Positions 6,989 through 8,542 of a stretch of DNA of 8,542 nt are shown in pieces (position 1 is the first letter of the stretch; the number at the start of each line of letters is the position of its first letter). The stretch is from an uncultured Clostridia bacterium (GTDB taxonomy: Bacteria; Bacillota; Clostridia; Oscillospirales; Oscillospiraceae): NCBI GenBank assembly GCA_937907975.1, contig CALEQS010000080.1, positions 1-8,542 on the forward strand, given 5' to 3'. Both the position numbers and the translations under genes were made by a program. The notes beneath the pieces are model-generated. The model saw nothing but the letters and a program-made list of their open reading frames with translations, searched no databases and was not told the origin of the DNA.

Positions 6989-7017
6989 TTGAAAAGGAGA
7001 AATGGGCGTGTTATAAT
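6989..7017 (+). promoter_or_regulatory. Consensus promoter of the intact LysR gene, with extended -10
   Basis: TTGAAA (6989-6994), a 17-nt spacer and TATAAT (7012-7017) preceded by TGT (TGnTATAAT, extended -10) make a near-ideal sigma-A promoter. A second TATAAT follows at 7023-7028 but has no matching -35. The start site would be near 7024, giving a leader of about 100 nt. Confidence 0.75.
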
Positions 7018-7074
7018 CATAATATAATGTAAAAATTAGATTGCGTGATTCGTTTTTTGAGTGAGAGTGTTTGC

Positions 7075-7097
7075 AAAAGTGCCGTACAGCACTTTTT
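7075..7097 (+). promoter_or_regulatory. Leader hairpin with U tract before the LysR gene: attenuator or autoregulatory dyad
   Basis: AAAAGTGC (7075-7082) and GCACTTTT (7089-7096) are perfect inverted repeats around CGTACA and end in five T, inside the transcribed leader 26 nt before the ATG. As RNA it resembles a short intrinsic terminator (attenuator); as DNA it is a 22-bp dyad that a LysR protein could use for autorepression. The sequence cannot decide between the two. Confidence 0.5.
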
Positions 7098-7122
7098 GGG
7101 AGATCAGGGGAGAGACATCAAG

Positions 7123-8016
7123 ATGAAGATCGAACAACTGGAGCGCTTCCTTGTGGTTGCGGACTGTCTGAATTTTACCACTGCGGCAGATCGGCTCTAT
7201 GTGGGTCAGTCCACCATCAGCCGTCAGATCGCCGCGCTGGAGGACGAGTTGGGTGTCACGCTGCTCATCCGTGGCCCGCGTTCGGTGGAACTTACCGAGG
7301 CCGGGCGCGTGATGCAGGAGGAGGGCGTCAAGCTGCTGAGCTATATTGAGCAGCTCAAAAAGCGGGTGCAGACCGCCGGACGGGGCACTATGGGCACCCT
7401 GCGGGTCACCTCCATCCCCGCCTATATACCGGTGCTGACTGAGCTTCAGGACAAGACGGCGGAGATTTACCCAAATCTCCAGTTGGAGTTCAGCCGTACC
7501 AGCTATGACCAGATCCCCCATCAGCTGGACATTGGGGCGATAGACATTGGCCTGACCTTCTCCTTCTGGGATCATATGGATCCGGCCTATGAACGTCTTG
7601 CGGTCGCACCGGAGCATTTCAGCATCCTGTGCAGTAAGCGGCATTGGGCTGCGCAGAAGGCGGAAACGAGCATTTACATTGATGAGCTGAGGGATCAGGA
7701 ATTTTACTTTGGCCGGGATGGGCTGCACCTGTGCATGCATCCGCAGGATTTTGAAAACAGCGTTGTCACTGCGGCAACCAGAAGTCCCTTTGCGTCGATG
7801 GAGGATATGCTGATGCAGCTGAATGTCAGCTCCGGTGTGGCGGCACTGCCCTCGGTGGTGGCCAATACGATCCACGATAATCTGGCGGTGATACCGCTGG
7901 CGGATCCGGAGTTCAACTGCGAGTTGATCCTGCTTTGGTGCAAGGATAATAAGTCCCCGGCGCTGGCCAGATTCCTCGAGGTCGTCCATCGCTATCTGAA
8001 TGAAAAAGCGGAATAA
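7123..8016 (+). CDS. LysR-type transcriptional regulator, intact
   Basis: This 297-residue cytoplasmic DNA-binding protein has the canonical N-terminus MKIEQLERFLVVADCLNFTT and a winged helix-turn-helix (about 16-50, AADRLYVGQSTISRQIAALE, then DELG). A linker helix follows, and then the periplasmic-binding-like effector domain starts at GTLRVTSIPAYIPVLTEL (about 91-108). Length is exactly family-typical. The same frame is open back to 7045, but the ATG at 7123 matches the family start and is preceded by GGGGAGAG about 9 nt upstream, so the 26-residue extension is rejected. It lies downstream of the MFS gene in the same direction but has its own strong promoter. Family habit and location suggest that it controls the divergent oxidoreductase/MFS pair in response to a small-molecule ligand, possibly through the dyad at 5538-5563. 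It is not a close copy of the broken LysR at 2396. Confidence 0.92.
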   Translation: MKIEQLERFLVVADCLNFTTAADRLYVGQSTISRQIAALEDELGVTLLIRGPRSVELTEAGRVMQEEGVKLLSYIEQLKKRVQTAGRGTMGTLRVTSIPAYIPVLTELQDKTAEIYPNLQLEFSRTSYDQIPHQLDIGAIDIGLTFSFWDHMDPAYERLAVAPEHFSILCSKRHWAAQKAETSIYIDELRDQEFYFGRDGLHLCMHPQDFENSVVTAATRSPFASMEDMLMQLNVSSGVAALPSVVANTIHDNLAVIPLADPEFNCELILLWCKDNKSPALARFLEVVHRYLNEKAE

Positions 8017-8025
8017 AACACAAAG

Positions 8026-8054
8026 AGCGCCCGGATGCAATGCATCCGGGCGCT
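8026..8054. terminator. Strong GC hairpin after the LysR gene
   Basis: AGCGCCCGGATGC (8026-8038) and GCATCCGGGCGCT (8042-8054) form a perfect 13-bp stem with an AAT loop, starting 9 nt after the LysR stop. The plus side has only a weak tail (TCGGTCTGACTT); the minus side has CTTTGTGTTTTATT. It probably works in both directions at this convergent junction. Confidence 0.7.
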
Positions 8055-8086
8055 TCGGTCTGACTTAAGGTATCCTGCAAATTTAT

Positions 8087-8114
8087 CTGCCACAACGGCA
8101 GGCATCTTTTCTTG
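8087..8114 (+). terminator. Weak secondary hairpin with U-rich tail
   Basis: CTGCC (8087-8091) pairs with GGCAG (8097-8101) and is followed by GCATCTTTTCTT. The stem is only 5 bp, but the U-rich tail lies on the correct side for LysR read-through. It may act as a backup terminator; it may also be chance. Confidence 0.3.
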
Positions 8115-8134
8115 GAAATGAAGGCATTTCTGAG

Positions 8135-8173
8135 ATCAAACACCCCTGACCCGTCGGGTCAGGGGTGTTTGAT
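8135..8173. terminator. Perfect 18-bp hairpin, bidirectional terminator
   Basis: ATCAAACACCCCTGACCC (8135-8152) and GGGTCAGGGGTGTTTGAT (8156-8173) pair without mismatch around a GTC loop. A-rich outer left and T-rich outer right ends (AAACACCCC...GGGGTGTTTGATT) give the usual bidirectional form. It lies 72 nt beyond the stop of the minus-strand membrane protein, its likely client, and backs up the LysR terminator. Confidence 0.75.
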
Positions 8174-8245
8174 TGAGAAAAGAGAGAAACTGCGGGCGGG
8201 GGAACGTCCCGCAAGAGAGAAAAACGGAGTAAAAGGGGAGCGCAC

Positions 8246-8542
8246 TCAGCTCAGAATCGTCTTGCGCACACCGGCCAGATAGAGCACGGTGATGGCCACG
8301 GCGATCACATAGGGGTACCAGAATTGGCCCGTCATAATGCCGGTGATAACGGTGACAATGCTGAGGGGGATAACGCTCATACCCAGCGAACGGCACAGGC
8401 TCAGGCTGTCCTGATTGAGGGCATCTTTGCCGGCGATGATCTCCAGCAGGCTGTTGATAATGCCGGTGAGCATATAGCAGGCCATAATGGCAATGTTGAC
8501 ATCCGGATCCTCGTCGGCGGCCAGCAATACCTGGAAAACAGT
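8246..8542 (-). CDS. Unrecognised integral membrane protein, C-terminal 98 residues (runs off the right edge)
   Basis: The frame is open from the right edge to TGA at 8246; its beginning is outside the window. The visible residues hold at least three hydrophobic segments. These are NIAIMACYMLTGIINSLLEI (after an acidic DEDPDV), SVIPLSIVTVITGIMTG, and PYVIAVAITVLYLAGV, with a short basic end, RKTILS. The loop between the first two, KDALNQDSLSLCRSLG, is hydrophilic. I do not recognise the family; the segments are too short and generic to assign a transporter class. It is convergent with the LysR gene and separated from it by two strong hairpins, so it probably belongs to another unit. Both the existence of the frame and the membrane character are clear; the function is not. 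Confidence 0.7.
   Translation of the reverse strand, partial: TVFQVLLAADEDPDVNIAIMACYMLTGIINSLLEIIAGKDALNQDSLSLCRSLGMSVIPLSIVTVITGIMTGQFWYPYVIAVAITVLYLAGVRKTILS

Noticed and set aside
7045..7122. Upstream start giving the intact LysR a 26-residue extension.
   Set aside because: LysR proteins begin at the MKIEQLERFL-type helix, and the ATG at 7123 has its own GGGGAG site. The extension would also cover the leader hairpin.
484..8016. UGA read as Trp (alternative genetic code).
   Set aside because: The intact genes use TGG for Trp and contain no in-frame TGA, and TGA serves as the terminal stop of several reading frames here. One isolated UGA does not support recoding.
7036..8040. Minus-strand open frame of 334 codons opposite the intact LysR gene, and one of 247 codons (5586-6329) opposite the MFS gene.
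   Set aside because: Both are antisense shadows with compositions typical of mirrored frames. The plus-strand products are clear family members with proper starts.

Overview
The sequence reads as a GC-rich, low-copy-repeat bacterial chromosome segment. Strong AGGAGG-type ribosome binding sites, sigma-A-like TTGAAA/TATAAT promoters, short U-tract hairpins and an oxygen-sensitive-looking flavin/iron-sulfur ene-reductase all suggest an anaerobic member of the Clostridia, perhaps a GC-rich gut Oscillospiraceae-type organism. The taxon is inferred from style and gene content, not from a marker gene. There are no rRNA, tRNA, CRISPR or IS elements in view.

Left part (1-3263): a decaying catabolic-looking operon and its divergent regulator. 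On the minus strand, in transcription order, lie a conserved protein of the family I associate with UGSC-motif (seleno)proteins (about 2400-1228), a SnoaL/NTF2-fold protein (1208-484) and an amidohydrolase (466 to the left edge). Spacings are 19 and 17 nt with Shine-Dalgarno sites between them. On the plus strand, head to head with this operon, is a LysR-type regulator (about 2396-3263). Three of the four genes are damaged. The SnoaL gene has a 1-nt frameshift and a Trp-to-UGA nonsense codon. The LysR gene lacks its start, carries a UAG and has a 1-nt frameshift in a C run. The UGSC-associated gene and the LysR gene are both cut at the same point near 2390-2402, with no promoter region left between them. 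The simplest reading is one deletion that removed both 5' ends and the shared promoter, followed by point decay. A chimeric or error-prone assembly is the alternative.

Middle and right part (3289-8054): an intact unit. A 672-residue NADH:flavin oxidoreductase of the old-yellow-enzyme / 2,4-dienoyl-CoA reductase / BaiCD-BaiH class (minus) is divergent from a 415-residue MFS transporter (plus). They share a 276-bp regulatory region that carries a consensus promoter and a perfect 26-bp dyad. A second, intact LysR-type regulator follows the transporter behind a strong terminator and its own promoter; it is the natural candidate to control the oxidoreductase/transporter pair. At the right edge is the C-terminal end of an unrecognised membrane protein on the minus strand, convergent with the LysR gene and separated from it by two strong hairpins.

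Taken together the window looks like an accessory small-molecule metabolism locus: uptake or efflux (MFS), reduction of an activated C=C or similar bond (flavoenzyme), a SnoaL-fold enzyme, an amidohydrolase and LysR control. This toolkit resembles that of bile-acid/steroid or aromatic-acid modules of gut Clostridia. No substrate can be read from the sequence. The left half appears to be in genetic decay while the right half is intact.
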